A stretch of DNA of 64,000 bases from Bradyrhizobium commune (GTDB taxonomy: Bacteria; Pseudomonadota; Alphaproteobacteria; Rhizobiales; Xanthobacteraceae), in the NCBI RefSeq assembly GCF_015624505.1, contig NZ_CP061379.1, positions 3,038,001-3,102,000 of the forward strand, read 5' to 3'. A program made the position numbers and the translations under genes. The notes below the pieces were generated by a model, which was not told the origin of the DNA, did not search any database, and saw only the letters and a list, made by a program, of their open reading frames with translations. This document shows positions 39,151 through 49,143 of this stretch, one piece after another (position 1 is the first letter of the stretch; each line of letters opens with the position of its first letter).

Positions 39151-39700
39151 GACCGCTTACACCCCGCGCCTGCGCGCGGAATACGATGCGAAGATCCGCA
39201 CGGCGATGACCGAGAAGTTCGGTTATGAGAACGTCATGCAGGTTCCGCGCCTGGACAAGGTCGTGCTGAACATGGGCGTTGGCGATTCCGTCAACGACCG
39301 CAAGAAGGCCGAGACCGCCGCCGCCGAACTGACCCAGATCGCCGGTCAGAAGGCGATCGTGACCTATTCGCGTATTGCAATTGCGACCTTCAAGCTGCGT
39401 GAGAACCAGCCGATCGGCTGCAAGGTCACGCTGCGCAAGGCCCGCATGTACGAGTTCATCGATCGTCTGGTGACGGTCGCGCTGCCGCGCGTCCGCGACT
39501 TCCGCGGCCTGAACCCGAAGAGCTTTGACGGCCGCGGCAACTACTCGCTCGGCATCAAGGAGCATATCATTTTCCCCGAGATCGACTTCGACAAGGTCAC
39601 GGAAGCCCGCGGTATGGACATCACCGTCTGCACCACGGCGAAGACCGACGAAGAGGCGAGGGCCTTGTTGACCGCTTTCAATTTCCCGTTCCGGCAGTGA
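39143..39700 (+). CDS. rplE: 50S ribosomal protein L5
   Basis: The 185-residue L5, which binds 5S rRNA and contacts P-site tRNA. It begins [20 protein letters not shown] and has [20 protein letters not shown]. The start lies inside the last codons of rplX with GGGAG upstream, so translation is probably coupled. It ends AFNFPFRQ. Confidence 0.97.
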   Translation: MAETAYTPRLRAEYDAKIRTAMTEKFGYENVMQVPRLDKVVLNMGVGDSVNDRKKAETAAAELTQIAGQKAIVTYSRIAIATFKLRENQPIGCKVTLRKARMYEFIDRLVTVALPRVRDFRGLNPKSFDGRGNYSLGIKEHIIFPEIDFDKVTEARGMDITVCTTAKTDEEARALLTAFNFPFRQ

Positions 39701-39746
39701 GACGCTGACCTAAAGCCTCTCAAACGCGGATACCCAGGAGCCAAGC

Positions 39747-40052
39747 ATGGCAAAGAAGAGTTCAGTCGAGAAGAACAACCGGCGCAAGCGGATGGCGAAG
39801 AACGCCGCCCCCAAGCGCGAGCGGTTGAAGGCGATCATCGCCGACAAGACGCTGCCGATGGAGGAGCGTTTCGCTGCGACGTTGAAGCTGGCGGAAATGC
39901 CGCGCAACTCGTCGCCGACCCGCATCCGCCTGCGTTGCGAGCTGTCGGGCCGCCCGCGCTCGAACTACCGCAAGAACAAGCTGTCCCGTATCGCGCTGCG
40001 CGACCTTGGCTCCAAGGGCATGGTCCCGGGCCTCGTGAAGTCCAGCTGGTAA
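39747..40052 (+). CDS. rpsN: 30S ribosomal protein S14 (zinc-free long form)
   Basis: The 101-residue S14. It lacks the CxxC pairs of the short zinc form and has the insertion typical of the long form. It starts [20 protein letters not shown] and has the signature [20 protein letters not shown]. The usual position between L5 and S8 is kept. Confidence 0.98.
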   Translation: MAKKSSVEKNNRRKRMAKNAAPKRERLKAIIADKTLPMEERFAATLKLAEMPRNSSPTRIRLRCELSGRPRSNYRKNKLSRIALRDLGSKGMVPGLVKSSW

Positions 40053-40066
40053 GGAGGGTCGTTTAG

Positions 40067-40465
40067 ATGTCTACGCACGATCCAATCAGCGATCTGATCA
40101 CCCGCATCCGCAACGCGCAGATGCGCGCGAAGAGCAAGGTCTCCACGCCTGGCTCGAAGATGCGCGAGAACGTCCTCGAAGTGCTGAAGAGCGAGGGCTA
40201 CATCCGCGGTTACGCGACGCTCGAGCATGCCTCGGGCCGCAGCGAGATCGAGATCGAGCTGAAGTATTTCGACGGCGAGCCCGTCATCCGCGAGATCGAA
40301 CGTGTCTCCAAGCCCGGGCGTCGCGTTTACGCCTCGGTAAAGAACCTGCCGCGGGTCAATAACGGACTCGGCATTTCGGTGTTGTCGACGCCGAAGGGGA
40401 TCATGGCCGACCACAGTGCGCGCGAAGCGAACGTGGGCGGCGAAGTCCTCTTCACGGTGTTCTGA
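40067..40465 (+). CDS. rpsH: 30S ribosomal protein S8
   Basis: The 132-residue S8, a primary 16S binder and, in enterobacteria, the repressor of the spc operon. It starts [20 protein letters not shown] and ends with [20 protein letters not shown], close to the family signature. Start after AAGGAGGGTCG, a very strong ribosome site. Confidence 0.98.
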   Translation: MSTHDPISDLITRIRNAQMRAKSKVSTPGSKMRENVLEVLKSEGYIRGYATLEHASGRSEIEIELKYFDGEPVIREIERVSKPGRRVYASVKNLPRVNNGLGISVLSTPKGIMADHSAREANVGGEVLFTVF

Positions 40466-40481
40466 GAAGGATTTTTGATCC

Positions 40482-41015
40482 ATGTCACGTGTTGGCAAAA
40501 GGCCTGTGGCGGTGCCGTCCGGTGTGACCGCGACCGTCGACGGGCAGACCGTCAAGATGAAGGGGCCGAAGGGCCAGCTTCAGTTCGTCGTCCATGACGA
40601 CGTCGAGGTAAAGCTCGAGAGCGGCCAGGTGAAGGTCAAGCCGCGGACCGAGACCAATCGCGCGCGGGCGCTGTACGGCACCGCCCGCGCCCAGGTCGCT
40701 AACCTGGTCGAAGGCGTCACCAAGGGTTTTGAGAAGAAGCTCGAAATCACCGGCGTCGGTTATCGCGCCGCGATGCAGGGCAAGAACCTGCAGCTCGCGC
40801 TCGGCTACAGCCACGACGTGATCTATCCGATCCCGGAAGGGATCACGATCACCGTGCCGAAGCCGACCGAGATCACGGTGACGGGCAGCGACATCCAGCG
40901 TGTCGGCCAGGTCGCCGCCGAGATTCGCTCCTATCGTCCGCCGGAGCCCTACAAGGGCAAGGGCGTGAAGTATGTTGGCGAATTCATCTTCCGCAAGGAA
41001 GGCAAGAAGAAGTAA
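40482..41015 (+). CDS. rplF: 50S ribosomal protein L6
   Basis: The 177-residue L6, a two-domain protein near the factor-binding centre. It starts [20 protein letters not shown] and carries the C-terminal signature [16 protein letters not shown]. It follows rpsH by 16 bases. Confidence 0.98.
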   Translation: MSRVGKRPVAVPSGVTATVDGQTVKMKGPKGQLQFVVHDDVEVKLESGQVKVKPRTETNRARALYGTARAQVANLVEGVTKGFEKKLEITGVGYRAAMQGKNLQLALGYSHDVIYPIPEGITITVPKPTEITVTGSDIQRVGQVAAEIRSYRPPEPYKGKGVKYVGEFIFRKEGKKK

Positions 41016-41026
41016 CGGAGCCGGTC

Positions 41027-41389
41027 ATGTCGAAAGCCAAGGTTACGAATGCCCGGCGCAAGCGGAGTGTGCGGCTGAAGCTGCGCCGCTCGGCTGGCGG
41101 CCGTCCGCGCCTGTCGGTGTTCCGTTCGTCCAAGCACATCTACGCCCAGGTCATCGACGACCTGAAGGGCGAGACGCTGGCCTCTGCCTCGTCGCTCGAG
41201 AAGTCGATGCGCGACGGCGGCAAGACCGGCGCCGACATCGATGCGGCGAAGGCGGTCGGCAAGCTGCTGGCCGAGCGCGCTGCGGAGAAGGGTGTCAAGG
41301 AAGTCGTGTTCGATCGCGGCAGCTACCTCTATCACGGGCGCGTCAAGGCTCTCGCCGACGCTGCGCGTGAGAGCGGGCTGAGCTTCTAA
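41027..41389 (+). CDS. rplR: 50S ribosomal protein L18
   Basis: The 120-residue L18, which binds 5S rRNA together with L5. It starts [20 protein letters not shown] and has [18 protein letters not shown] and [20 protein letters not shown]. The gap to rpsE is 44 bases. Confidence 0.98.
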   Translation: MSKAKVTNARRKRSVRLKLRRSAGGRPRLSVFRSSKHIYAQVIDDLKGETLASASSLEKSMRDGGKTGADIDAAKAVGKLLAERAAEKGVKEVVFDRGSYLYHGRVKALADAARESGLSF

Positions 41390-41433
41390 CAGAATTTGAG
41401 GATTGAGGCGCAAGCCTCTGAAGGATTGGAAAA

Positions 41434-42027
41434 ATGGCAGAACGCGAACAACGTGGTGGACGCGATCAACGCGGCGGCGGACGCGAACGCAAGGAGCGCG
41501 AGGAGCGCGACAGCGAGTTCGTCGACAAGCTCGTCCACATCAACCGCGTAGCCAAGGTCGTCAAGGGCGGCAAGCGCTTCGGTTTCGCAGCGCTGGTCGT
41601 GATCGGCGACCAGAAGGGCCGCGCGGGTTTCGGTCACGGCAAGGCGCGCGAAGTGCCTGAGGCGATCCGCAAGGCCACCGAGTCCGCCAAGCGCAACCTG
41701 ACCCGCGTCTCGCTGCGCGAGGGCCGCACGCTTCATCACGACATCGCCGGCCGTCATGGCGCGGGCCGTGTCTATCTGCGTGCAGCTCCGGCCGGTACCG
41801 GCATCATCGCCGGTGGCCCGATGCGCGCCGTGTTCGAGACGCTCGGCGTCCAGGACGTGGTGGCGAAGTCGATCGGCTCGTCGAACCCGTACAACATGGT
41901 GCGCGCGACCTTCGATGCGCTCAAGCACCAGGATTCACCGCGTTCGGTCGCAGCCCGCCGCAACATCAAGGTGTCCACTCTGCAGTCCCGCCGTATCGGC
42001 GGCGATGCCGAGGCGGCTGCCGACTAA
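41434..42027 (+). CDS. rpsE: 30S ribosomal protein S5
   Basis: A 197-residue S5, longer than the Escherichia coli protein because of a charged Arg/Glu/Gly N-terminal extension of about 30 residues. The double-stranded-RNA-binding domain starts [20 protein letters not shown], and the second domain has [20 protein letters not shown]. It helps decoding fidelity. Ribosome site GAAGGA before the ATG. Confidence 0.98.
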   Translation: MAEREQRGGRDQRGGGRERKEREERDSEFVDKLVHINRVAKVVKGGKRFGFAALVVIGDQKGRAGFGHGKAREVPEAIRKATESAKRNLTRVSLREGRTLHHDIAGRHGAGRVYLRAAPAGTGIIAGGPMRAVFETLGVQDVVAKSIGSSNPYNMVRATFDALKHQDSPRSVAARRNIKVSTLQSRRIGGDAEAAAD

Positions 42028-42050
42028 CGGAAGTTTCGGAGTAGACTCCC

Positions 42051-42245
42051 ATGGCCAAGGCCGCAAAGACGATCAAGCTCGAGCAGACCGGCAGCGCGAT
42101 CCGCCGCCATCACTCGCAGCGCTCGACGCTGATCGGGCTCAAGCTCAACAAGATCGGCCGCGTCAGCGAGCTGCCGGACACCCCGGCAGTCCGCGGCATG
42201 ATCGAGAAGGTTCACCATCTCGTCCGTATCGTCGACGAGAAGTAG
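42051..42245 (+). CDS. rpmD: 50S ribosomal protein L30
   Basis: The 64-residue bacterial L30. It starts [20 protein letters not shown] and contains [20 protein letters not shown], the family signature. It lies between S5 and L15 as in other bacteria. Confidence 0.97.
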   Translation: MAKAAKTIKLEQTGSAIRRHHSQRSTLIGLKLNKIGRVSELPDTPAVRGMIEKVHHLVRIVDEK

Positions 42246-42261
42246 GATAAGGAGAAGGGCG

Positions 42262-42747
42262 ATGAAGCTCAGCGATATCGCCGACAACGCCGGCTCGCGC
42301 AAGAAGCGTATGCGCGTCGGCCGCGGCATTGGTTCGGGCAAGGGCAAGCAGTCCGGCCGCGGCGGCAAGGGCCAGACCGCGCGTTCGGGCGTGCGCATCA
42401 AGGGTTTCGAGGGCGGCCAGATGCCGATGCATCGCCGTCTGCCGAAGCGCGGCTTCAACAACATCTTCCGTGTGGAGTTCGTCGAGATCAATCTCGACCG
42501 TCTCCAGGACGCGGTCGATGCCAAGAAGATCGACACCGGCAGCGTCGTGAACGTCGAGGCGCTGGTGAAGGCCGGCGTGCTGCGCCGCGCCAAGGCCGGC
42601 CTGCGGCTGCTCGGCCGCGGCGAGCTCAAGGCCAAGCTCAACATCGAAGTGCACGGCGCCACCAAGTCCGCGATCGAGGCGGTCGAGAAGGCCGGCGGCT
42701 CGGTGAAGATCCTCGCCCCTGCCAAGGAAGAGGGCGAGGCGGCGTAA
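42262..42747 (+). CDS. rplO: 50S ribosomal protein L15
   Basis: The 161-residue L15. The N-terminal Gly/Arg/Lys-rich segment [20 protein letters not shown] penetrates the 50S subunit, and the C-terminal globular part contains [21 protein letters not shown] terminator-like hairpin follows within 15 bases. Confidence 0.98.
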   Translation: MKLSDIADNAGSRKKRMRVGRGIGSGKGKQSGRGGKGQTARSGVRIKGFEGGQMPMHRRLPKRGFNNIFRVEFVEINLDRLQDAVDAKKIDTGSVVNVEALVKAGVLRRAKAGLRLLGRGELKAKLNIEVHGATKSAIEAVEKAGGSVKILAPAKEEGEAA

Positions 42748-42760
42748 CAACTGCGTCATC

Positions 42761-42782
42761 GGCCCGCGCCTCGCGGGCCTTT
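42761..42782 (+). terminator. Terminator-like hairpin between rplO and secY
   Basis: An 8-bp GC stem GGCCCGCG/CGCGGGCC with a 3-base loop, followed by only three T residues. It probably gives partial termination or attenuation before secY, which must still be expressed at some level. Confidence 0.55.
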
Positions 42783-42897
42783 ACGCGTGCCGGACGATGG
42801 ACTTATCGAAGCCGAAGCCCCAGATAGTGTCCGGCGTCCGCTAGACTAGCCCGGCCGCGGGCATGTCGGCGCAAAAGGCGGCGGGAGAAAGTCCAAT

Positions 42898-44229
42898 ATG
42901 GCCTCTGCAGCGGAACAACTGGCAGCCAATCTCAATTTCGGCGCGTTCGCCAAGGCCGACGAGCTGAAGAAGCGCATCTGGTTCACCCTGGGTGCGCTGC
43001 TCGTTTATCGCCTCGGCACCTACATCCCGCTGCCCGGCATCGACCCCAACATCTGGGAACAGGTGTTCCGCTCGCAGGCGGGCGGTATCCTCGGCATGTT
43101 CAACATGTTCGCCGGCGGCGGCATCCACCGCATGGCGATCTTCGCGCTGAACATCATGCCGTACATCTCGGCCTCGATCATCATTCAGCTCCTGACCACG
43201 GTCTCGCCGCAGCTCGAGGCGCTGAAGAAGGAAGGTGAGGCGGGCCGCAAGTTGCTGAACCAGTACACCCGCTACCTCACCGTGATCCTGGCCGCGTTCC
43301 AGTCCTATGGCATCGCGGTCGGCCTCGAAGGCGCCGGCAACGTCGTCAGCGACCCCGGCATGTTCTTCCGGATCTCCACCGCGATCACGCTGACCGGCGG
43401 CACCATGTTCCTGATGTGGCTGGGCGAGCAGATCACCTCGCGCGGCATCGGCAACGGTATCTCGCTGATCATTCTCTCCGGCATCGTCGCCGAGCTGCCG
43501 GCTGCGCTCGCCAACATGCTCGAGCTGGGCCGTCAGGGCGCGATGTCGACCGGCCTGATTCTGGTCGTCATCATCATGGCGGTCGCGGTGATCGCCTTCA
43601 TCGTGTTCATGGAGCGCGCGCAGCGGCGGCTTCTGATCCAGTACCCAAAGCGCCAGGTCGGCAACAAGATGTTCGAGGGCCAGTCCTCGCATCTGCCGCT
43701 CAAGCTCAACACCTCGGGCGTGATTCCGCCGATCTTCGCGTCCTCGCTGCTGCTGCTGCCGACCACGGTTGCGAATTTCAACGCGGGCTCGGGGCCCGAG
43801 TGGTTCCAGTGGATCACGACCCAGCTCGGCCACGGCCGGCCGCTGTTCCTGGTGCTCTATCTCGCGCTGATCGTGTTCTTCGCCTTCTTCTACACTGCGA
43901 TCGTGTTCAACCCGACCGAGACTGCGGATAATCTGAAGAAGCACGGCGGCTTCATCCCGGGCATCCGTCCCGGCGAGCGCACCGCGGAATATATCGACTA
44001 CGTGCTGTCGCGCATCACCGTGCTCGGCGCGATCTATCTCGCGATCGTCTGTCTGATCCCGGAAATCCTGATCTCCTACGCCTCGGTGCCGTTCTATTTC
44101 GGCGGCACGTCGCTGCTGATCGTCGTCAGCGTCACCATGGACACGGTGGCGCAGGTGCAGGGCTATCTGCTGGCGCATCAGTACGAAGGCCTGATCCGGA
44201 AGTCGAAGCTGCGCGGCCGCCGTCGCTAG
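42898..44229 (+). CDS. secY: Preprotein translocase subunit SecY
   Basis: The 443-residue channel of the Sec translocon, with ten predicted membrane spans. It starts MASAAEQLAANLNFGAFAKA. It has the plug/TM2 region MFAGGGIHRMAIFALNIMPY, the signature RGIGNGISLIILSGI, and cytosolic basic loops such as ERAQRRLLIQYPKRQVGNKM that contact the ribosome and SecA. SecE is encoded at 9073. The gap to adk is 279 bases. Confidence 0.98.
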   Translation: MASAAEQLAANLNFGAFAKADELKKRIWFTLGALLVYRLGTYIPLPGIDPNIWEQVFRSQAGGILGMFNMFAGGGIHRMAIFALNIMPYISASIIIQLLTTVSPQLEALKKEGEAGRKLLNQYTRYLTVILAAFQSYGIAVGLEGAGNVVSDPGMFFRISTAITLTGGTMFLMWLGEQITSRGIGNGISLIILSGIVAELPAALANMLELGRQGAMSTGLILVVIIMAVAVIAFIVFMERAQRRLLIQYPKRQVGNKMFEGQSSHLPLKLNTSGVIPPIFASSLLLLPTTVANFNAGSGPEWFQWITTQLGHGRPLFLVLYLALIVFFAFFYTAIVFNPTETADNLKKHGGFIPGIRPGERTAEYIDYVLSRITVLGAIYLAIVCLIPEILISYASVPFYFGGTSLLIVVSVTMDTVAQVQGYLLAHQYEGLIRKSKLRGRRR

Positions 44230-44379
44230 GGCCGCGGCGTTCCTCTCAGGCGGCGCGCCCGCGCCGCCGATTCGCTGCGCGAGCAAGGCGAGACGCTCGC
44301 AGAGGCAATCGGCCAGTCATTCGGTCGCATCGACAGAACTGCTTTCACAGCAACACAATCGCTGATTTCGACGGCCTTC

Positions 44380-44409
44380 TTGGCGTCCGGGCACTTGCTC
44401 CCCTATGAT
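44380..44409 (+). promoter_or_regulatory. Possible adk promoter
   Basis: TTGGCG, an 18-base spacer, then TATGAT, about 100 bases before the adk start. The -10 is good and the -35 partial. The 279-base gap after secY and a GGCGGCGC/GCGCCGCC hairpin at 44249-44268 fit the idea that adk has its own promoter. Confidence 0.35.
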
Positions 44410-44508
44410 ATGGGTAGCGGTGCGGCGCTGATTATGATTTGCACTGTTACTCAACTTTCAAACACAGGTGCGCGACGTATCGCTCACCAATCCGGGGGGC
44501 GTACGCCG

Positions 44509-45345
44509 ATGAGAATTATACTTCTGGGACCGCCGGGGTCGGGCAAGGGGACCCAGGCGCAGCTGCTGGTGCAGCGCTATGGCATCGTTCAGCTCTCGAC
44601 CGGCGAAATGTTGCGTGCAGCGGTTGCGGCCGGCACGCCGGTCGGTCTCAAGGCCAAGGAGATCATGGCCGGCGGCGGTCTCGTGCCCGACGAAATCGTG
44701 GTCGGGATCATCTCGGACCGTATTGACGAGGAGGACGCCAAGCATGGCTTCATCCTCGACGGCTTCCCGCGTACCGTGCCGCAGGCCGAAGCGCTGGACG
44801 AGCTGCTCCGCCACAAGCACCTCAAGCTCGACGCCGTGATCGAGCTCCGCGTCAACGAGAGCGCGCTTTTGAGCCGCGTCGAGACCCGCGTCGCCCAGAT
44901 GCGGGAGCGTGGCGAGGAGGTCCGGGTCGATGACACCCCGGAGGTCCTGACCAAGCGACTCGCCAGCTACCGTAGCCAGACGGAACCCCTGATTCACTAC
45001 TATTCCGAGCGTCGGAAGCTTTCGACCATCGACGGCATGATGACCATCGACGAGGTCACCCGTGCCATCCACCGCCTGTTGCTGGCGCTGGGTGCGGTCG
45101 AGCCCAGGACGCATGCCCGGAGCGCGGCCAAGGCGGCACCGGCCAAGACAGGGGCAAAGAAGGCCAAAAAGCCGGCGAAAACGGCCCAAAAAGCCACAAA
45201 ACCCACCAACAAGGCCGCCAAGAAGGCCGCAAAGGGTGTCAAGAAGGCGGCCAGGAAAGTCGCGAAAAAGGCGGCCAAAAAGGCAGTCAAAAAAGCTTCG
45301 AAGAAGGGTCCAAAAAAGGTCACGAAAAAGCGAGCCAAACGCTAG
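44509..45345 (+). CDS. adk: Adenylate kinase with histone H1-like C-terminal tail
   Basis: Interconverts ATP + AMP and 2 ADP. The core of about 195 residues has the P-loop [16 protein letters not shown], the AMP site [21 protein letters not shown], and the short alphaproteobacterial LID (no zinc-finger insertion). After [13 protein letters not shown] the protein continues for about 80 residues made almost only of Lys, Ala, Pro and Thr, with repeated AKKA units, like histone H1 tails. Total 278 residues. The start ATG follows a G6 run; a 43-codon upstream frame is rejected. The position between secY and rpsM is the normal one; the tail is not universal. Confidence 0.95.
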   Translation: MRIILLGPPGSGKGTQAQLLVQRYGIVQLSTGEMLRAAVAAGTPVGLKAKEIMAGGGLVPDEIVVGIISDRIDEEDAKHGFILDGFPRTVPQAEALDELLRHKHLKLDAVIELRVNESALLSRVETRVAQMRERGEEVRVDDTPEVLTKRLASYRSQTEPLIHYYSERRKLSTIDGMMTIDEVTRAIHRLLLALGAVEPRTHARSAAKAAPAKTGAKKAKKPAKTAQKATKPTNKAAKKAAKGVKKAARKVAKKAAKKAVKKASKKGPKKVTKKRAKR

Positions 45346-45352
45346 CGGCGGT

Positions 45353-45380
45353 TGACGAAAGCCCCCTGAATCCCTTAATA
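45353..45380 (+). promoter_or_regulatory. Probable promoter before rpsM-rpsK-rpoA-rplQ
   Basis: TTGACG, a 16-base spacer and CTTAAT. It begins eight bases after the adk stop codon and lies about 150 bases upstream of rpsM. It would allow the alpha group to be transcribed independently. Sequence-based prediction. Confidence 0.5.
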
Positions 45381-45532
45381 AGCCCCGCATCCAAGTCGGA
45401 TAGTTTCAGACGATGCCGGGCCCCAGGAAGACCGGGGGTGGGCGTCGTGTTCGCGTTTGCGGACACCTGCCCGAGAACACAAGCACTTAAAGCCCGATTC
45501 CTGACGAGGGATCGGCGACAGGAGAGAAGGCC

Positions 45533-45901
45533 GTGGCCCGTATTGCCGGCGTGAACATTCCCACCAACAAGCGCGTGCTGATCGCGCTCCAGTACATCCA
45601 TGGCATCGGCCAAAAGATCGCCGGTGAAATCCTGGAGAAGGTCAAGATCCCGGAGGATCGTCGCGTCAATCAGCTCAGCGACGCCGAAGTGCTCCAGATC
45701 CGCGAAGTGATCGACCGCGACTATCTCGTCGAGGGCGATCTGCGTCGCGAGGTCGGCATCAACATCAAGCGTCTGATGGACCTCGGCTGCTATCGCGGCC
45801 TGCGTCATCGTCGCGGTCTGCCGGTGCGCGGCCAGCGTACCCACACCAATGCGCGTACGCGCAAGGGCCCGGCCAAGGCCATCGCCGGCAAGAAGAAGTA
45901 A
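45533..45901 (+). CDS. rpsM: 30S ribosomal protein S13
   Basis: The 122-residue S13 at the inter-subunit bridge in the 30S head. It uses a GTG start ([20 protein letters not shown]) preceded by an AGGAGAGAAGG site. The C-terminal tail [20 protein letters not shown] contacts P-site tRNA. A long palindromic repeat follows seven bases after the stop. Confidence 0.98.
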   Translation: MARIAGVNIPTNKRVLIALQYIHGIGQKIAGEILEKVKIPEDRRVNQLSDAEVLQIREVIDRDYLVEGDLRREVGINIKRLMDLGCYRGLRHRRGLPVRGQRTHTNARTRKGPAKAIAGKKK

Positions 45902-45907
45902 TTCGAC

Positions 45908-45970
45908 GCGAATAGGTGAGTGGCGAATGGCGAGTGGTCATCCACTCGCTATTCGCCACTCACCATTCGC
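45908..45970. repeat. Palindromic repeat (GTGAGTGGCGAATAG family), copy 2, rpsM-rpsK gap
   Basis: A nearly perfect hairpin: arms of 30 and 29 bases with a TCAT loop, only a single bulge and a couple of mismatches or G-U pairs. It shares GTGAGTGGCGAAT with the copy at 33085-33134. It lies in the 131-base gap between rpsM and rpsK within one transcription unit. Confidence 0.85.
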
Positions 45971-46032
45971 ATTTTCACAGGTGTAGCCGCTGGCATTACG
46001 GCGGCGTTTGAGATCTCCAGGAAAGGTACTCT

Positions 46033-46422
<390 letters not shown>

Positions 46423-46431
46423 TACCAAGTT

Positions 46432-46462
46432 GCGGGCGCGTGGTCGCCCGCGATGACTTTTT
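46432..46462 (+). terminator. Terminator-like hairpin between rpsK and rpoA
   Basis: A 7-bp stem GCGGGCG/CGCCCGC with a 6-base loop, then GATGAC and five T residues. The T-run is set off by six bases, so termination is probably weak or partial. Confidence 0.4.
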
Positions 46463-46547
46463 ACGAAGCCGTGGGAAATGATCTGCGGCCTTTCTCCAAC
46501 GCCAGTATTTGAGTTCTCAAATCGACTGGCCCGTATGGGTGAAAACA

Positions 46548-47567
46548 GTGACGATCCAGAAAAATTGGCAAGAACTGATCCGGCCGAACAAGCTCCAGGT
46601 GATTGCTGGTAGCGATCCGGCCCGTTTTGCGACCGTCGTTGCCGAGCCGCTCGAGCGCGGTTTCGGCCAGACGCTCGGCAACGCGCTGCGCCGCATCCTG
46701 CTCTCCTCGCTCCAGGGCGCGGCGGTGCAGTCGGTGCACATCGACGGCGTGCTGCACGAGTTCTCCTCGATCGCGGGCGTCCGTGAGGACGTCACCGACA
46801 TCGTGCTGAACATCAAGGACATCGCGATCAAGATGCAGGGCGAAGGCCCCAAGCGCATGGTCGTGAAGAAGCAGGGCCCGGGCACCGTCACCGCCGGCGA
46901 CATCCAGACCGTTGGCGACGTCGTCGTGCTCAACCCGGACCTCCAGATCTGCACCCTCGACGACGGCGCCGAGATCCGCATGGAGTTCACGGTCTCGACC
47001 GGCAAGGGCTACGTGCCCGCCGAGCGCAATCGTCCCGAGGATGCGCCGATCGGCCTGATCCCGGTCGACAGCCTGTACTCGCCGGTCCGCAAGGTCTCCT
47101 ACAAGGTCGAGAACACCCGCGAGGGCCAGATCCTCGACTACGACAAGCTGACCATGACGATCGAGACCAACGGCGCGATCTCGCCGGATGACTCGGTGGC
47201 TTACGCCGCCCGCATTCTTCAGGATCAGCTCAACGTGTTCGTCAACTTCGAAGAGCCGCGCAAGGAAGTCGCCCAGGAGATCATCCCGGACCTCGCCTTC
47301 AACCCGGCCTTCCTCAAGAAGGTGGACGAGCTCGAGCTGTCGGTGCGTTCGGCCAACTGCCTGAAGAACGACAACATCGTCTACATCGGCGACCTCGTGC
47401 AGAAGTCGGAAGCGGAAATGCTCCGCACCCCGAACTTCGGCCGCAAGTCGCTGAACGAGATCAAGGAAGTGCTGGCCCAGATGGGTCTGCACCTCGGCAT
47501 GGAAGTGCCGGGCTGGCCGCCAGAGAACATCGACGAGCTCGCCAAGCGCTTCGAGGATCACTACTGA
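46548..47567 (+). CDS. rpoA: DNA-directed RNA polymerase subunit alpha
   Basis: The 339-residue alpha subunit. The N-terminal domain that dimerises and binds beta and beta' has [20 protein letters not shown]. The C-terminal domain, which touches UP elements and activators, has [20 protein letters not shown] and [14 protein letters not shown] use the GTG giving (M)[13 protein letters not shown], where family homology begins; an upstream in-frame codon would add 13 residues unlike known alpha subunits. The ribosome site is weak (GGGTG). Confidence 0.97.
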   Translation: MTIQKNWQELIRPNKLQVIAGSDPARFATVVAEPLERGFGQTLGNALRRILLSSLQGAAVQSVHIDGVLHEFSSIAGVREDVTDIVLNIKDIAIKMQGEGPKRMVVKKQGPGTVTAGDIQTVGDVVVLNPDLQICTLDDGAEIRMEFTVSTGKGYVPAERNRPEDAPIGLIPVDSLYSPVRKVSYKVENTREGQILDYDKLTMTIETNGAISPDDSVAYAARILQDQLNVFVNFEEPRKEVAQEIIPDLAFNPAFLKKVDELELSVRSANCLKNDNIVYIGDLVQKSEAEMLRTPNFGRKSLNEIKEVLAQMGLHLGMEVPGWPPENIDELAKRFEDHY

Positions 47568-47581
47568 TCCTTTTTTCACTG

Positions 47582-47610
47582 TCGCGGTCGGGCCTCCGGC
47601 CGCGATTTTT
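47582..47610 (+). terminator. Terminator-like hairpin between rpoA and rplQ
   Basis: Stem TCGCGG/CCGCGA with further inner pairing, followed directly by five T residues, 15 bases after the rpoA stop codon. rplQ follows without another evident promoter, so this is probably a partial terminator that lowers rplQ expression. Confidence 0.6.
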
Positions 47611-47688
47611 ATGGGCGAACGCAGGAAGCCCACCTGAGCAACTGATCCGACGAACCATCGCGGCAGTTCATACGTAAGGAATAGACAC

Positions 47689-48105
47689 ATGCGTCACGGC
47701 AAGGTTCATCGGAAGCTCAACCGCACGGCCGAGCACCGCAAGGCGATGTTCGCCAATATGGCGGCCGCGCTGATCAAGCACGAGCAGATCGTCACCACGC
47801 TGCCCAAGGCCAAGGAGCTTCGCCCGATCGTCGAGAAGCTCGTGACCCTCGGCAAGAAGGGTGGGCTCGCCATGCGCCGCCAGGCGATCTCCGAAATGCG
47901 CGACAAGGACCAGGTCAAGAAGCTGTTCGACGTGCTGGCTGCCCGGTACAAGGATCGCCAGGGTGGTTACACCCGCATCATCAAGGCGGGCTTCCGCTAC
48001 GGCGACAACGCCGCGATGGCTGTCATCGAATTCGTCGATCGCGACGTCGATGCCAAGGGCCAGGACTCCGGTCCGGTGCAGGAAAAGGAAGCCGAGGCGG
48101 CGTAA
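47689..48105 (+). CDS. rplQ: 50S ribosomal protein L17
   Basis: The 138-residue L17 near the tunnel exit. It starts [20 protein letters not shown], contains [20 protein letters not shown], and has a Glu/Ala-rich C-terminal tail. It is the last gene of the superoperon. Confidence 0.98.
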   Translation: MRHGKVHRKLNRTAEHRKAMFANMAAALIKHEQIVTTLPKAKELRPIVEKLVTLGKKGGLAMRRQAISEMRDKDQVKKLFDVLAARYKDRQGGYTRIIKAGFRYGDNAAMAVIEFVDRDVDAKGQDSGPVQEKEAEAA

Positions 48106-48128
48106 GCCGACCGGTATTGAGTTTCGGA

Positions 48129-48156
48129 AAGCGGCGCCCTTGGGCGCCGCTTTTTT
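48129..48156 (+). terminator. Strong terminator after rplQ
   Basis: A perfect 10-bp stem AAGCGGCGCC/GGCGCCGCTT with a CTTG loop, running into six T residues. It ends the ribosomal superoperon. Confidence 0.95.
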
Positions 48157-48226
48157 GTATCCCGCAGCCATTTCTCATGCTGCGCACGATGATTTTCCAC
48201 AAAAGCATTTTGATTGGGAGGCTTCG

Positions 48227-49063
48227 ATGAAGATGGTCTTTGGCATCGTGCTGGCGCTCTCGGTGTCGCCGGCTGCCGCCGAGACACTGGTCGAGCGTGG
48301 CGCCTATCTCGTCAACAGCGTGATGGTCTGCCACAACTGCCACACCCCGCGCGGCCCACAGGGCCTCGACATGTCGCGGGCGCTCTCGGGAGGGCAAACG
48401 TTCGACGAGCCTGCCTTCAAGGTCACCGGCTCCAATATCACGCCAGACAAAGACACCGGGATCGGCAACTGGACCGACGCCGAGCTGAAGCACCTTCTCG
48501 CCAGCGGTATCCGGCCGAACGGGACCAAGGTCGCGCCGATCATGCCGACCGAGTTCTACACGGTGCTCACGGCCCGCGATCTCGATGCGCTCGCAGCTTA
48601 CCTGCGCTCGGTGCCGGCCGTGCGGCACGAGACGCCGGCGCCGGAATACAAGATCCCGCTGAAGCCGGAGACGCCGACCTATGCCGGCAAGCAGGCCGCC
48701 GAGGCCGAGCTCGCCGACAAGCTCGCGCGCGGCCGCTATCTCCTGACCATCGCCCATTGCCTGGAGTGTCACACGCCGGAAGGTCCGTCCGCGGTGCACG
48801 ATTTTGCCGCAGCAAGCGGCAAGGGCGGCCGGACCTTCAAGGGGCCGTGGGGTGAATCCATCTCCCCCAACATCACCCCGGATCCGGTGGCGGGTCTCGG
48901 CCAATGGAGCGACGACGAAATCAAACGTGCGATTACGCAAGGCATCGCGCGCGACGGCCACAAGCTGAAGCCACCGATGGCCTATGCTGGCTACGCCACC
49001 ATGACGGCCCAGGATCTCGATGCCATCGTCGCGTTTCTCCGGACGCTACCCCCGCGGGGCTGA
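48227..49063 (+). CDS. Diheme cytochrome c
   Basis: A 278-residue exported protein with two c-type haem sites: CHNCH (residues 35-39) and CLECH in the second half. An N-terminal signal peptide MKMVFGIVLALSVSPAAA is cleaved before ETLVERG. Each half has an ITPD segment (SNITPDKDTGIG, SPNITPDPVAGLG) and a methionine region, as in cytochrome subunits of alcohol, aldehyde or gluconate dehydrogenases. It stands alone: no dehydrogenase partner is next to it. A TTGGGAGG ribosome site precedes the ATG. It should pass electrons in the periplasm. Confidence 0.9.
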   Translation: MKMVFGIVLALSVSPAAAETLVERGAYLVNSVMVCHNCHTPRGPQGLDMSRALSGGQTFDEPAFKVTGSNITPDKDTGIGNWTDAELKHLLASGIRPNGTKVAPIMPTEFYTVLTARDLDALAAYLRSVPAVRHETPAPEYKIPLKPETPTYAGKQAAEAELADKLARGRYLLTIAHCLECHTPEGPSAVHDFAAASGKGGRTFKGPWGESISPNITPDPVAGLGQWSDDEIKRAITQGIARDGHKLKPPMAYAGYATMTAQDLDAIVAFLRTLPPRG

Positions 49064-49143
49064 ATCCTCACGCGTCGGTGAGGGACGATTGAAGCTGCTT
49101 GAGCAGCGCACGATATCTCCGTCAACCTCAATGGAGATGATTC

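Noticed and set aside
44380..44508. N-terminal extension of adenylate kinase by 43 codons
   Set aside because: The P-loop normally begins a few residues after the start; the ATG at 44509 gives [14 protein letters not shown] with a G-rich ribosome site.
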